This document shows positions 53,559 through 62,524 of a DNA stretch of 64,000 bases, piece after piece (the first letter of the stretch is position 1; each line of letters opens with the position of its first letter). The notes below the pieces were generated by a model, which had not been told where the DNA came from, made no database searches, and saw nothing but the letters and a program-made list of their open reading frames with translations. This stretch comes from an uncultured Gemmatimonadales bacterium (GTDB taxonomy: Bacteria > Gemmatimonadota > Gemmatimonadetes > Longimicrobiales > Gaopeijiaceae), in the NCBI GenBank assembly GCA_937919655.1, contig CALFPJ010000063.1, positions 62,001 to 126,000 of the forward strand, in the 5' to 3' direction. The position numbers and the translations under genes were made by a program.

Positions 53559-55076
53559 GTGACTCCGGTGATCGTGTTTCTCTCCGGAAGTCGGAGGGGC
53601 ACGACCCTGAGGCTTGGGGGCGAGCGACTATGCATTGGTACGGATCCGGCTTGTGAGATCAACATTCCGCTGGACACGGAACCGTTGCCGCTCCCGCATC
53701 ACGCGACGCTCACGCGTCGTGGTGATACGTACGAGATAACGACATCGTCGGGCGCAGAAGTGTGGGTGAACGGGGAATCGGTAGAGCACCTAGTGCTCGC
53801 GTCTGGCGACGTCTTGGAGATCGGCCGGGATGGCGCATTATTACTGTTCCGCGTGTCTGATGCTAACAACGAACCCTACAAATCCATCCCGGAAGTATTC
53901 GCTGACTGCTTGGAGTGCACGCGCGCCGAAGAAGGGATGGTGCGTAAGGCGTCAGCCTTCGCCGCGGGAATGCCTCGCGAACTTGTCACGAATACGTCCC
54001 GTATGTTCCGGAGCCTGATGATCCTGGCGCTGCTCAGCCTGACAGCTGCCACGGTCATTCTCGCGACGCGGAGCGCGCGCCTACAGGACCGTCTCGCTGA
54101 TGAGATCTTGCGCGTTGAGGGCCTGTCGACCTTAGTGGCAACGGCGCAGGACCAAGGGCTCAGCTCAGAGGATCTCGCTGAGGTGGCTCAGGAAATCAGG
54201 GCCACCCGCGATCGGGTTGACTCGCTCGAGGCCCTTTCCAATGTCAGCGCTCGTGTGGTGGCTGCCGCTGCCCACGCCACGCTGTTCTTACAGGGATCAT
54301 TCCAGTTCTTAGGACCCGGAACAGGCCGGCCACTCCGCATGATGTTGGGTCGCGATGGAGATCCCCTAGCCAATGCCTTCGGATTGCCCGCCCTCAGCTT
54401 GGAGGGGGATGGTCCGCTTCTTGAGATCTTTGTGACCGGTACAGGATTCGTGGCGAGTGCAGAGGGCCTCGTGGTCACGAATCGCCACGTCGCGATTCCG
54501 TGGGAGTTCAATGACGCTGCATCGGGCATCCTCGGGTCTGGGTTTGTCGCAGAGTGGACTCGATTCGTGGGATACTTGCCGGGGATCGACGCCCCCTTCG
54601 AACTTGAGTTGATGGTCGCGGCTGAAGACGCGGACCTAGCGGTGCTTAAGGCTGTAGGGATGTCAGGGCGGCTCCCGTTCGTGCCTCTCGCGGACACGTC
54701 TCCGGCCGCCGGCGACGCGATCATCGTCATGGGGTACCCGCTGGGACTACGTGCTCTGCTGGCTCGGAGTGACGAGGACTTCGTGGCAGGGCTCCGCACC
54801 GAGGGCGGCGACGACTTGTTTGCACAAGCAGCGCGTATCTCGCTGGCAGGGTTCATGCAGCCGCTCGCGACTCGGGGCATTGTGGGTCAGGTGACGCGCG
54901 CACGGGTCGTCTACGATGCCGAGACTACGAGCGGCGGAAGCGGAGGGCCGGTACTCGATGTGAGCGGGCGAGTCGTGGCCGTGAACACCGCGATTCTAAC
55001 TGAGTTTGGCGGTTCGAACCTTGGTGTCCCGGCAGATCGAGTAAGGGCGTTGCTGGACTTGGCGGAAGGGAATTAA
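53559..55076 (+). CDS. FHA domain, membrane helix and trypsin-like protease in one chain
   Basis: 505 residues from GTG 53559. Residues 1-105 resemble an FHA domain (VIVFLSGSRRGTTLRLGGERLCIG, HHATLTRRGDTYEI, VWVNGESVEHLVLASGDVLEIG); the usual phosphothreonine-binding Arg after the IG is Thr28, so binding may be altered. A membrane helix at about 150-170 (FRSLMILALLSLTAATVILAT) and a coiled-coil stretch (175-230) lead to a trypsin-like serine protease of DegP/trypsin type: His310 (VTNRHV), Asp359 (DADLAVLK), Ser461 (TTSGGSGGPV). The topology puts the FHA domain in the cytoplasm and the protease outside, so signals could cross the membrane. Such a fusion is uncommon. Confidence 0.85.
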   Translation: MTPVIVFLSGSRRGTTLRLGGERLCIGTDPACEINIPLDTEPLPLPHHATLTRRGDTYEITTSSGAEVWVNGESVEHLVLASGDVLEIGRDGALLLFRVSDANNEPYKSIPEVFADCLECTRAEEGMVRKASAFAAGMPRELVTNTSRMFRSLMILALLSLTAATVILATRSARLQDRLADEILRVEGLSTLVATAQDQGLSSEDLAEVAQEIRATRDRVDSLEALSNVSARVVAAAAHATLFLQGSFQFLGPGTGRPLRMMLGRDGDPLANAFGLPALSLEGDGPLLEIFVTGTGFVASAEGLVVTNRHVAIPWEFNDAASGILGSGFVAEWTRFVGYLPGIDAPFELELMVAAEDADLAVLKAVGMSGRLPFVPLADTSPAAGDAIIVMGYPLGLRALLARSDEDFVAGLRTEGGDDLFAQAARISLAGFMQPLATRGIVGQVTRARVVYDAETTSGGSGGPVLDVSGRVVAVNTAILTEFGGSNLGVPADRVRALLDLAEGN

Positions 55077-55151
55077 GAAGTCGCTGGGCGCATTGCAGCG
55101 TCCCGTGCGATCGGCCTTCCCACTTCCACCTCTGGCCCTCACATTGGCGCG

Positions 55152-58100
55152 ATGACCGACTCCGGAGTGATCACGCTCCCCTTCCAGGACGCCCCAGGCC
55201 GCGCACGCATTACCGGCGATCTAGAGACGAATCTCCTCGTCGAGGCTGGAGCGGGCTCCGGCAAGACCACGGAACTCGTAGCGCGCATGGTGGCGCTGGT
55301 CGGCACGGGGACAGCGACCGTAGATGAGATCGCCGCGGTCACCTTCACCCGTAAGGCCGCTGGGGAGCTACGGGAGCGGTTTCAAATTCGACTCGAGGAA
55401 CGCATTCGAGACGAGCCCGCGGCCGGTGCGGATGGATTGGAGCGAGAGCGCCTCGGTGCTGCTCTGGACGACATCGATCGGATCTTCGTGGGCACCATTC
55501 ACGCTTTTTGCGCGCGTCTGCTTCGTGAGCGCCCGCTAGAGGTGGGGCTGGATCCAGCGTTCGAAGAGTTGCCGGTCGAGGAACGTGCCCGCGTGCGGCG
55601 ACACTTCTGGGAAGCCTACCTCGAACGCCTAGTGCGCGACTCGGCGCCGATCCTCGAGGAGCTGTCGGATGCGGGTCTCCAGCCGTCACGGCTCTGGGGG
55701 CTCTTCAACGAACTGGTCGAAAATCCGGACGTGGAATTTCCGACTGAGGAGGCCGAGCGGCCGCGGGCCTCTGAACTCACAGAAGTGAAGACAGAACTCG
55801 AGGAACTCGTGGACCGGGGGTGGGAGCTCATGCCTGCCCACGAACCCCAGCGCGGCTGGGACTCTCTTCAAAAAAAGCTGCGCACGCTTCATTTCACTCG
55901 TGATGTGACCGGCTGGAAGGATCTACCAGAGTTCTTTGAAGCTTTGGCGGCGCTGTGCAAGCCCGGTCCGCGTGGACACAGCATCACCCAGAATCGATGG
56001 AAGGATGCTTCGTTGGCGAAGGGGCTGTGTGATCGTGTCGACGGTTTCGGGGTCGGCGCCACCACGGCCCACGCCTTGGTGGATCGCTGGTATGCCCATC
56101 GGTATGCGCTTGCCATCCGCCTCGCCTTGCATGCCGCCCGAGACTTCGCGGCATACCGCAAACGAACCGGACGGTTGGATTTCCAGGACCTGCTGGTGCT
56201 CACCGCGGAACTCCTACGCTCGAACCCCCGGGTGCGCCTCCAGCTTGGGCAGCGCTACCGCCGCATTCTGGTCGATGAGTTCCAGGATACAGATCCGCTT
56301 CAGGCGGAGATCATGCTTCTGCTCTCCTCGGGGAGCGACGGCGCGGAGGCCCCTCAGACCGCTCCCGACGAGGCCGTGGCACCTAAGGCCGACTGGCGAA
56401 CCGCAGTTCCACGTCCCGGCGCCCTGTTCGTGGTGGGGGATCCGAAACAGAGCATCTACCGCTTTCGCCGGGCAGACATCCAGCTGTATGGCTTCGTGAA
56501 GGATCGTTTTCATGACTTTGGCGACGTGCTCCGGCTCACGACCAACTTCCGTTCTCGACCCCCGATTGGGAACCTCGTCAACGAGATTTTTCTTGGCGCA
56601 GGCTTCTTTCCTCCCGAAGCCACCCCGGAACAGGCGGCCTTCGAGCCGCTGAATACGCTGCCGGCGCAAGCAGAAGAACACGATGGCGTTTTCTGGCACG
56701 CGATCGCGCCCGAGGGCGGGACGCGTGAGGCCGCGGCAGAAGATGATGCGGCGAGAATCGCAACCTGGATCTCGGATCGGGTGGCTGCCGGTGAGCGGAC
56801 CCCAGGCGACTTCCTCATCCTGACGCGTGTGCGCGCCAACATCGCTTCCTACGCGAGGGCGCTCGAGGCACACGGCCTTCCGCTTCAAGTTACGGGAGCA
56901 GGCGTCGGCGTAGAGAACGAACTGCAAGAGCTACAGGCGCTCCTCGAGTGCATGATCGACCCGACCAACCCTGTGAAGGTCTTGGCCGTGCTCGTCGGGA
57001 TCTTCTTCGGCCTCGACTATGAGCGGCTTGTGCAGCATCGGCTGGGTGGAGGTGCCTTCGAGGTGATTCGTCCGAAGGGCGGCGGGCACCCAGATGTGGA
57101 CGAGGCGCTCAAGGTCTTGGGTGATTGGTGGGCGCTCGCGAGCACCGAGCCCGCAGACGTGTTTGTGTCGCGCATTACCAGCGAACTCGGGCTACTCCCT
57201 TACGCGGCGGCAGGCGAGCTGGGCGCGCTCCGTGCGGGCGCGCTTGTGTACGCGTTGGATGCCGTGCGGGCGGCTGCCCTTACCGGCGACGCCTCGCTGC
57301 CGGGGGCGCTGGAGGCGCTACGGTCCGCACTCGATCTGTCGGAAGCGGAAGCACCTCTTGAGCCCGGACGCCCGGATGCCGTGCGCCTGATGAATCTGCA
57401 CCAGGCAAAAGGTCTCGAAGCCGAGGTCGTCATTCTTGCGGACCCCACGGGCTTCGGCCCGCGAGCGCCGTCCACACACATGAGCCGTGGTGAAGACGGA
57501 ACTGCCACCGGATTCCTGAAGGTGGTGGAGTCTCGGCTGGGTTTTGGCGGCGACAAAGTGTTGGCGCTTCCCCGAGGTTGGGAGGAGAAAGACGCCATCG
57601 AGCGCCGATTCGAGTCGGCGGAGGAGGCGCGGCTCCTGTATGTCGCGGTGACGCGTGCGAAGAAGGAATTGCTGGTGACTCGCTGGCCGGGCGGGCCCGA
57701 CCGCTCGCCCTGGAAGGCGTTGGACCCCTGGCTCGACCAGCGGGGGGAGGAGTTGAAGTTGCACCCCCGCGAGGCCGCACCCCCGGAGTCGGTTGCGCTG
57801 ACCGTCGAGGCCGCCCAGGCGGCTGTGGAGGCTGCGAGCGCATCTCTCGCGGCGTTGGCCAGGCCGTCGTTTCGGTACCGGTCTGTCACGGAGTTGGCCA
57901 AGAAGGCGGAAGCGGTGGTTACGGACGCGGTGGCTCCGTTCGATGCCAAGGCTGAAACGTTCCGGGGTTATTCATGGGGAAGCGTGGTGCACGGTGCCCT
58001 GGCGGTCGCGGCAGAAGGCGTGTCCCGCGAGACCCTGCTTGGCACGTGTCGAGACCTCTTGGCCGAGTACGAGCGCCCATTGGACGACCACGGAGATCCC

Positions 58101-58577
58101 GTGGAGTTGAACGAACTCGTACACATCGTAGAGACCGTGCTCGCGTCGGAGCTGTGGGCCCGCGCGCACCAGTCCGACCGAGTCCTGGCTGAGGTGCCGT
58201 TTGCTGTCACGCATGAGGCGCGCGTGGCTTTGCCAGCGCCGCCTACGGGTGATGTGCCTGAGACGGCCAAGAAGCAACTCGATCTGTTCGCACGAGGGGC
58301 AGAGGTGGCCGAAGAGACGGTCGAGGTCCCGATCAGTGCTGATGACGGCCATGAGGTGCTTGAGGGCGTGATCGATTTGGTGTTCCGCGAAAAGGGCGGA
58401 TGGGTCGTGGTCGACTACAAGACCGACGTTGGCACCGACCCGGAGTTTCCCGGCCGGCGGGACAGCTATCGCCGTCAGGTGGAGCTCTACGCAGACGCCT
58501 GGTCCCGCCTGACGGGAGATCCCGTGAAGGAGCGTGTTCTGTTCTTCACGGCGCAGGGCAAGGTGGAGAGCTGGTAG
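55152..58577 (+). CDS. AddA-like UvrD-family helicase/exonuclease
   Basis: 1141 residues, a superfamily 1A helicase with C-terminal RecB nuclease, like AddA/RecB. Helicase motifs: Walker A LVEAGAGSGKTTELVARM, Walker B VDEFQDTDPLQAEIM, VVGDPKQSIYRFRRAD (motif III), MNLHQAKGLEAEVVIL (motif V) and LYVAVTRAKKELLVTR (motif VI). The nuclease has LEGVIDLVFREKGGWVVVDYKTDV with the D and D-x-K residues. It would act with an AddB-like partner (39647-42778) in resecting broken DNA ends. Length fits AddA. It follows the FHA-protease gene after 75 bases; no AddB gene is adjacent. Confidence 0.88.
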   Translation: MTDSGVITLPFQDAPGRARITGDLETNLLVEAGAGSGKTTELVARMVALVGTGTATVDEIAAVTFTRKAAGELRERFQIRLEERIRDEPAAGADGLERERLGAALDDIDRIFVGTIHAFCARLLRERPLEVGLDPAFEELPVEERARVRRHFWEAYLERLVRDSAPILEELSDAGLQPSRLWGLFNELVENPDVEFPTEEAERPRASELTEVKTELEELVDRGWELMPAHEPQRGWDSLQKKLRTLHFTRDVTGWKDLPEFFEALAALCKPGPRGHSITQNRWKDASLAKGLCDRVDGFGVGATTAHALVDRWYAHRYALAIRLALHAARDFAAYRKRTGRLDFQDLLVLTAELLRSNPRVRLQLGQRYRRILVDEFQDTDPLQAEIMLLLSSGSDGAEAPQTAPDEAVAPKADWRTAVPRPGALFVVGDPKQSIYRFRRADIQLYGFVKDRFHDFGDVLRLTTNFRSRPPIGNLVNEIFLGAGFFPPEATPEQAAFEPLNTLPAQAEEHDGVFWHAIAPEGGTREAAAEDDAARIATWISDRVAAGERTPGDFLILTRVRANIASYARALEAHGLPLQVTGAGVGVENELQELQALLECMIDPTNPVKVLAVLVGIFFGLDYERLVQHRLGGGAFEVIRPKGGGHPDVDEALKVLGDWWALASTEPADVFVSRITSELGLLPYAAAGELGALRAGALVYALDAVRAAALTGDASLPGALEALRSALDLSEAEAPLEPGRPDAVRLMNLHQAKGLEAEVVILADPTGFGPRAPSTHMSRGEDGTATGFLKVVESRLGFGGDKVLALPRGWEEKDAIERRFESAEEARLLYVAVTRAKKELLVTRWPGGPDRSPWKALDPWLDQRGEELKLHPREAAPPESVALTVEAAQAAVEAASASLAALARPSFRYRSVTELAKKAEAVVTDAVAPFDAKAETFRGYSWGSVVHGALAVAAEGVSRETLLGTCRDLLAEYERPLDDHGDPVELNELVHIVETVLASELWARAHQSDRVLAEVPFAVTHEARVALPAPPTGDVPETAKKQLDLFARGAEVAEETVEVPISADDGHEVLEGVIDLVFREKGGWVVVDYKTDVGTDPEFPGRRDSYRRQVELYADAWSRLTGDPVKERVLFFTAQGKVESW

Positions 58578-58663
58578 ACGATGATAGAATCGCACTCCGA
58601 AGCGTCGGCTGACGGGCCCGCTGCGCCCGCCTTTTTGCGTTGGCCTCCACCGGGCTGGAACGC

Positions 58664-59017
58664 ATGCAGGGCGACCTTTGGCGGGTCGCATCCCGCGGTG
58701 GGCTGTCCGGAGCCCTGCTCGTGCTCCCGCTTCTGTTCGTGGTTGCGCGCGAGCCCGAATTTGCCGGCCTTGGCCCATTTGCCGATGCGTGGTGGATTAC
58801 TTTGGTCCTAGCGACGGTCGGGCTGGGGTTCGCCCTGGACGCGCCGACCACGACCGGGAGGATTTTCAGTCGTGCGTCTCGAGCCCTCGACCCAGGGTAT
58901 GACCTTCGCACTGTTTCGTTCGTACTTGCCGACCTGCGCCGGGACATGGGTTTCCTGCTCCCGGGTGGCAGGCACTTCGGCATGATCGATCTGCGGGAAC
59001 GCCAGGTCGTCGCCTGA
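58664..59017 (+). CDS. Two-helix membrane protein of unknown function
   Basis: About 117 residues from ATG 58664 (MQGDLW); TTG 58640 is also open. Two hydrophobic segments (GGLSGALLVLPLLFVVA; WWITLVLATVGLGFALD) and a charged C-terminal domain (TGRIFSRASRALDPGYDLRTVSFVLADLRRDMGFLLPGGRH) are seen. No family recognised. It begins a run of four small or unknown genes on the plus strand (to 60476) whose stops and starts nearly touch. Confidence 0.55.
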   Translation: MQGDLWRVASRGGLSGALLVLPLLFVVAREPEFAGLGPFADAWWITLVLATVGLGFALDAPTTTGRIFSRASRALDPGYDLRTVSFVLADLRRDMGFLLPGGRHFGMIDLRERQVVA

Positions 59018-59022
59018 GGGTC

Positions 59023-59244
59023 GTGTCGGTTTCTTTGCATGCGGCTGCGGGCCTGTGGTTGCCGGTGGCGCTCTCCGTTGGCCTACTCATGAGCTCCCGC
59101 GGGATGATGGATCATCGAGCGTTATGGATGTTCACCATCTTGCCGTCAGTCTTGCTTTTTCTCCTTGGTGGCGCCGCTGGCGCGACCGAGGACAGTCGGG
59201 TGAGGCGGGCTCGAAAGGAGTGGCATCAAGGGCCGTGGACGTAG
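59023..59244 (+). CDS. Small two-helix membrane protein
   Basis: 73 residues. GTG 59023 starts five bases after the previous stop. Two hydrophobic segments (LWLPVALSVGLLMSSRGMM; LWMFTILPSVLLFLLGGAAG) and a basic tail. Unknown function; probably co-transcribed and perhaps forming a complex with its neighbours. Confidence 0.45.
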   Translation: MSVSLHAAAGLWLPVALSVGLLMSSRGMMDHRALWMFTILPSVLLFLLGGAAGATEDSRVRRARKEWHQGPWT

Positions 59245-59268
59245 GATCTCGTTGCGGACAAAATCGCG

Positions 59269-59592
59269 TTGTGGCACGCTGATTTATCTGTGTTCGACGG
59301 GGAGGCTCACACGCGCCTGAGTCATGCCGGCTCGCCGCCCTTGGTTCGTCACCTCTCAGTACTCGTCGGCGCGATCGCGGTCGTCGTTGCCGTGCCGATT
59401 CTGACGCTTCTCCCTGCGTCGAGTGTCGGGCCGGTGATTGCTATGGTGGGCATTCCGAATTTTTCGCAGGCGCAGACGAGGGCTGCCCGCGTCGAGGCCT
59501 TCAGACCCTATCGGGTGGCTTTTGACGAGTCCGTGACGCCGCAGGACGCGGGTATTCTGCTCCAGATCTTGATCTACGTCGGGGTGAGATGA
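59269..59592 (+). CDS. Membrane-anchored small protein
   Basis: 107 residues (TTG 59269 or a downstream start). One strong hydrophobic segment (LSVLVGAIAVVVAVPILTLLPASS) followed by a polar, helical part ending in a second hydrophobic stretch (GILLQILIYVGVR). Its stop overlaps the ATG of the next gene (ATGA), so they are coupled. No family recognised. Confidence 0.45.
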   Translation: MWHADLSVFDGEAHTRLSHAGSPPLVRHLSVLVGAIAVVVAVPILTLLPASSVGPVIAMVGIPNFSQAQTRAARVEAFRPYRVAFDESVTPQDAGILLQILIYVGVR

Positions 59593-60476
59593 TTTTCGAC
59601 ACCGTGCTCGACCATCCATCCCAAGAAGTCCTGGACTATCTGGCCAAGATCGCCGCACACGAAGCGAGGCCTGATTTCGCGGGACTGTCTCGGGCAGCCG
59701 TGATCGACGTCGCGGTGGGTCGGTGGCCGAATCCGTTCCCAGCGGGAGTCACGATGGTCGACGTGCCGATTCCTCGTTTCGGGGGCCTGCGAACGTCTGC
59801 CTACGCGCACATCGGCGCGGCTGCTTATGAGCTGTCCCAGGGTAGGGAAGCCCGGGCCGAAGAGATGACCCGGGAGGTCATTTCCGTGGGCATACTGCTG
59901 GGCGATGAAGCGCCCATGCTGATCGAAAACCTTATTGGGCACACGATTGCGCGTACCGGGGGTGTCGCGCTCAAGGCGTTCTACGAGGCCACGGGGAAGG
60001 ATGCTGATGCGGCACGGATCGAGGAGCTCGACGCCGTCGCCACCCTCGCGGCAGATCGTATCCCGACGCGCGCGCCTGGCGGGGTAGAGGCCTTCGTGCG
60101 CTCCATGCCGGGTACGGTGACCAACGCCAAGGGTCTGCGTGGACTTCGTTGGGAGTCCTTCGTCCTGACCACCACCCTGACTCCGTGCCTGAACTTGAAC
60201 CGGATGGTGTTTGGTCCAGACGCATCGTACGAGCAGTTCATTGAGGATGCGCACGCTTCGCTCGTGCGTTGGCCATCTGAGGAGTCGCTATTTGCGCTCG
60301 CCCAAGACGGTTATCTGGGCGGGGTCAGGAATCAACCGGCCGGAGTGATCGGTCGTTTCCTCGCAATATCCATGCGATCGGGCGACGGGGCCTGCGGCCC
60401 CATCGTCAGTCGATTGAAAGTTCTCAGTGAGATCTTCTGGTTGAAGCTGTTCGTTACGGTGCTCGCCGCTTCCTGA
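59589..60476 (+). CDS. Unknown 295-residue helical protein
   Basis: 295 residues, mainly helical, soluble apart from a hydrophobic C-terminus (EIFWLKLFVTVLAAS). The start MIFDTVLDHPSQEVLDYLAKIAAHEARPDF and MIENLIGHTIARTGGVALKAFYEATG suggest a helical bundle; I recognise no family. It ends the four-gene run that starts at 58664. Its 3' end overlaps the convergent lipoprotein gene by 23 bases. Confidence 0.6.
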   Translation: MIFDTVLDHPSQEVLDYLAKIAAHEARPDFAGLSRAAVIDVAVGRWPNPFPAGVTMVDVPIPRFGGLRTSAYAHIGAAAYELSQGREARAEEMTREVISVGILLGDEAPMLIENLIGHTIARTGGVALKAFYEATGKDADAARIEELDAVATLAADRIPTRAPGGVEAFVRSMPGTVTNAKGLRGLRWESFVLTTTLTPCLNLNRMVFGPDASYEQFIEDAHASLVRWPSEESLFALAQDGYLGGVRNQPAGVIGRFLAISMRSGDGACGPIVSRLKVLSEIFWLKLFVTVLAAS

Positions 60477-60834
60477 TGATTTCCAGATACGTCTGGGACA
60501 CGCAGTTCACGGGGTACTTGACCATGGCCTGCTCGCACCGGAGTAGCTTGATCTCCTGAATCGCGTCGACCGCTTCCATGCGAAGATCATCGGGCTTTAC
60601 CTCATGCCCCTCAACGAAGATGCCGTTCACCCGTGTCATCCAACCGGGCCGGAGCTTCTGGACTGCGTCGATGACGTCCGAGAATCGACCAGGAGGTAGG
60701 TCTTCGAGGGTGATGGGCGCTCGCATCGAAGTTCTAGGGGCGCCGTTACTCGTGTTGCCGGCACCACCGCCCCCGCAGCTTGCGACTGACAGGACCACGA
60801 ATAATCCGACCGTCAAGAGTGCTCGCGTCTTCAT
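60454..60834 (-). CDS. Plug-domain-like small lipoprotein
   Basis: 126 residues. ATG 60834 gives MKTRALLTVGLFVVLSVASCGGG, a lipoprotein signal with the lipobox ending at Cys20, then a Gly-rich spacer. The mature domain (RFSDVIDAVQKLRPGWMTRVNGIFVEGHEVKPDDLRMEAVDAIQEIKLLRCEQAM) has the strand-helix pattern of the TonB-dependent receptor plug fold, seen as small stand-alone lipoproteins in Gemmatimonadota. Two Cys (in LLRCEQ and VNCVS) may pair. Function unknown. It overlaps the convergent gene. Confidence 0.68.
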   Translation of the reverse strand: MKTRALLTVGLFVVLSVASCGGGGAGNTSNGAPRTSMRAPITLEDLPPGRFSDVIDAVQKLRPGWMTRVNGIFVEGHEVKPDDLRMEAVDAIQEIKLLRCEQAMVKYPVNCVSQTYLEIIRKRRAP

Positions 60835-60988
60835 GAAAATATCCTCGGCTCGGCGACAAGAAGGAAGCGAAGAATGAGGCGAATCCACACAGGTTTTCCT
60901 CAGGCTCTCTGTAATTGCGGGCAGCAACGAATCCCGATGCTGCGACGAGCGGCCGGCGAACACAAGCTCTGCTCTCGCCTTCCCGGCG

Positions 60989-62524
60989 TTAGTGCACGAC
61001 CGACGTTCTCACCAATAGAGACCGTCCGCGCCACTCAGCCGGGTCCACGCGATAGATCGTAGTCGAATGTCGGCCCGCGCCAATCACGGTAACGACCACG
61101 TCCACGGGCTGAGCCCCGGGCAGACCGAAGTGCACCGGCAGGTCTGATTGAGAGTCGTATCCTGACCCGGTATCGACCAAGCGCAGACCGAGTAGCTCGT
61201 CGGTCCCCGCGGCGTACACGCGCACTTCGGCTCCGGTGCGGGTAGCGGCGCCGTCTTGATCCAAGACGCGTACCTGAAGCGAATGGCCAGCAAACTCCGG
61301 GCGCAGGAGGTTCTGTAGTAGCGCATGCGCGCCGTCGTCGGACGCACCAGTGACGGACATGTCTAGGTCGCCGTCCAGGTCATAGTCCACCCATGTCGCT
61401 CCGTGATCTAGCGCGAGGTCCGCGACCGACGACGGGAGTACATCGATGAACAGCTCGCTGTTCTCCCGTCGGAAGAGGTGGTCCGGGTACTGCACGCCCC
61501 CGGTCACGGTGCCGTTCACGAAAAGGTCCTCGGTGCCGTCGTGGTCGAAGTCCCCCCAGATGCAACTGTCGAAGCGTGCGTCGACCGCGAGACCGAGGGC
61601 CTCGCCGCGGGGCTCCCACACGCCTGCCCCGTCATAGCGCAGCAGCTCGTTGGGGCCGTAGTTGGCAAAGAACAGATCCAGCCAGCCGTCCGAGTCGAAG
61701 TCGACCGCGCAGGGCCGTACCGTCCCGAGCGCCTCGTCACCTAGGCCTCGACCCCCGCCTGCGACGGGGGTGCCGGCTGCCACATCAATGAAGAAACCGG
61801 CGTCTTGCATGAACAGTCCGTTCGCGTCGCCGTCCATGTTCGAGACGATCACGTCGAGGTCGCCGTCCTGGTCGAAGTCGGCCCAAACAGCACCGACCGT
61901 GCGGCGCGTATCACCGATTCCCGAAGCAGCAGTGACGTCGCTAAAAGTGGAGAGGCCGGTAGAGCCGTCGTTGCGGAAGAGCTGATTCGCGCGATCCCTC
62001 ATGGCGACGAACAGGTCGAGGTCGCCGTCCCCGTCGTAGTCGATCCAGGATGCCTGGCGAGTGGTTCCTTCGGCGAGTTCCAGTCCGACCTCACCAGCAA
62101 CGTTCACAAATCCATCGCCACCATCGTTGCGGTAGAGCGCCGTAACCGGGGCATCGCCGGCGTACCCCAGGAGAAGGTCTGCGTCACCGTCCGAGTCGAA
62201 GTCCCCCCAGGCGGAGGTGCGAACCGCGCGCGTGACGGTCAGGCCGACAGCACCCGCCACGTCTTCGAAGCCTGCGACACCGTTGTTCTTGTAAAGCCGA
62301 GATGGCTCTCCGTTGAAGCCGACGAAGCGATCAGGGTCGCCGTCTCCGTCGAAGTCGGCCCACGCATCTGTGAGCGTTCCGCCGAGCCCGAACACCTCGG
62401 GCTGTACGCTCGCGAACGCCACCGGCTCCGGTGCACGCGCTGTGTTCCCGCGGAGCCAAAACGTCAGGAAGATGACGAGTAGCAGAGCGGCAGGCCCAAT
62501 CACGGTCTTGAGGTTCATGCTCAT
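60989..62524 (-). CDS. FG-GAP/VCBS repeat protein with ASPIC/UnbV-like end
   Basis: 511 residues. An N-terminal hydrophobic segment (VIGPAALLLVIFLTFWL) anchors or exports the protein. The body has about seven FG-GAP/VCBS beta-propeller repeats with calcium-binding DxDxDGDxD loops (DFDGDGDPD, DFDSDGDAD, DYDGDGDLD, DFDQDGDLD, DFDSDGWLD, DFDHDGTED, DYDLDGDLD). The end (HSLQVRVLDQDGAATRTGAEVRVYAAG, FGLPGAQPVDVVVT) is typical of ASPIC/UnbV domains. Such proteins are extracellular or surface-exposed; role unknown. ATG 62524. Confidence 0.9.
   Translation of the reverse strand: MSMNLKTVIGPAALLLVIFLTFWLRGNTARAPEPVAFASVQPEVFGLGGTLTDAWADFDGDGDPDRFVGFNGEPSRLYKNNGVAGFEDVAGAVGLTVTRAVRTSAWGDFDSDGDADLLLGYAGDAPVTALYRNDGGDGFVNVAGEVGLELAEGTTRQASWIDYDGDGDLDLFVAMRDRANQLFRNDGSTGLSTFSDVTAASGIGDTRRTVGAVWADFDQDGDLDVIVSNMDGDANGLFMQDAGFFIDVAAGTPVAGGGRGLGDEALGTVRPCAVDFDSDGWLDLFFANYGPNELLRYDGAGVWEPRGEALGLAVDARFDSCIWGDFDHDGTEDLFVNGTVTGGVQYPDHLFRRENSELFIDVLPSSVADLALDHGATWVDYDLDGDLDMSVTGASDDGAHALLQNLLRPEFAGHSLQVRVLDQDGAATRTGAEVRVYAAGTDELLGLRLVDTGSGYDSQSDLPVHFGLPGAQPVDVVVTVIGAGRHSTTIYRVDPAEWRGRSLLVRTSVVH

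Noticed and set aside
61805-62482. Plus-strand open frame of 225 codons
   Set aside because: Antisense of the FG-GAP repeats; the repeated DGDGD codons create a long open frame on the other strand.
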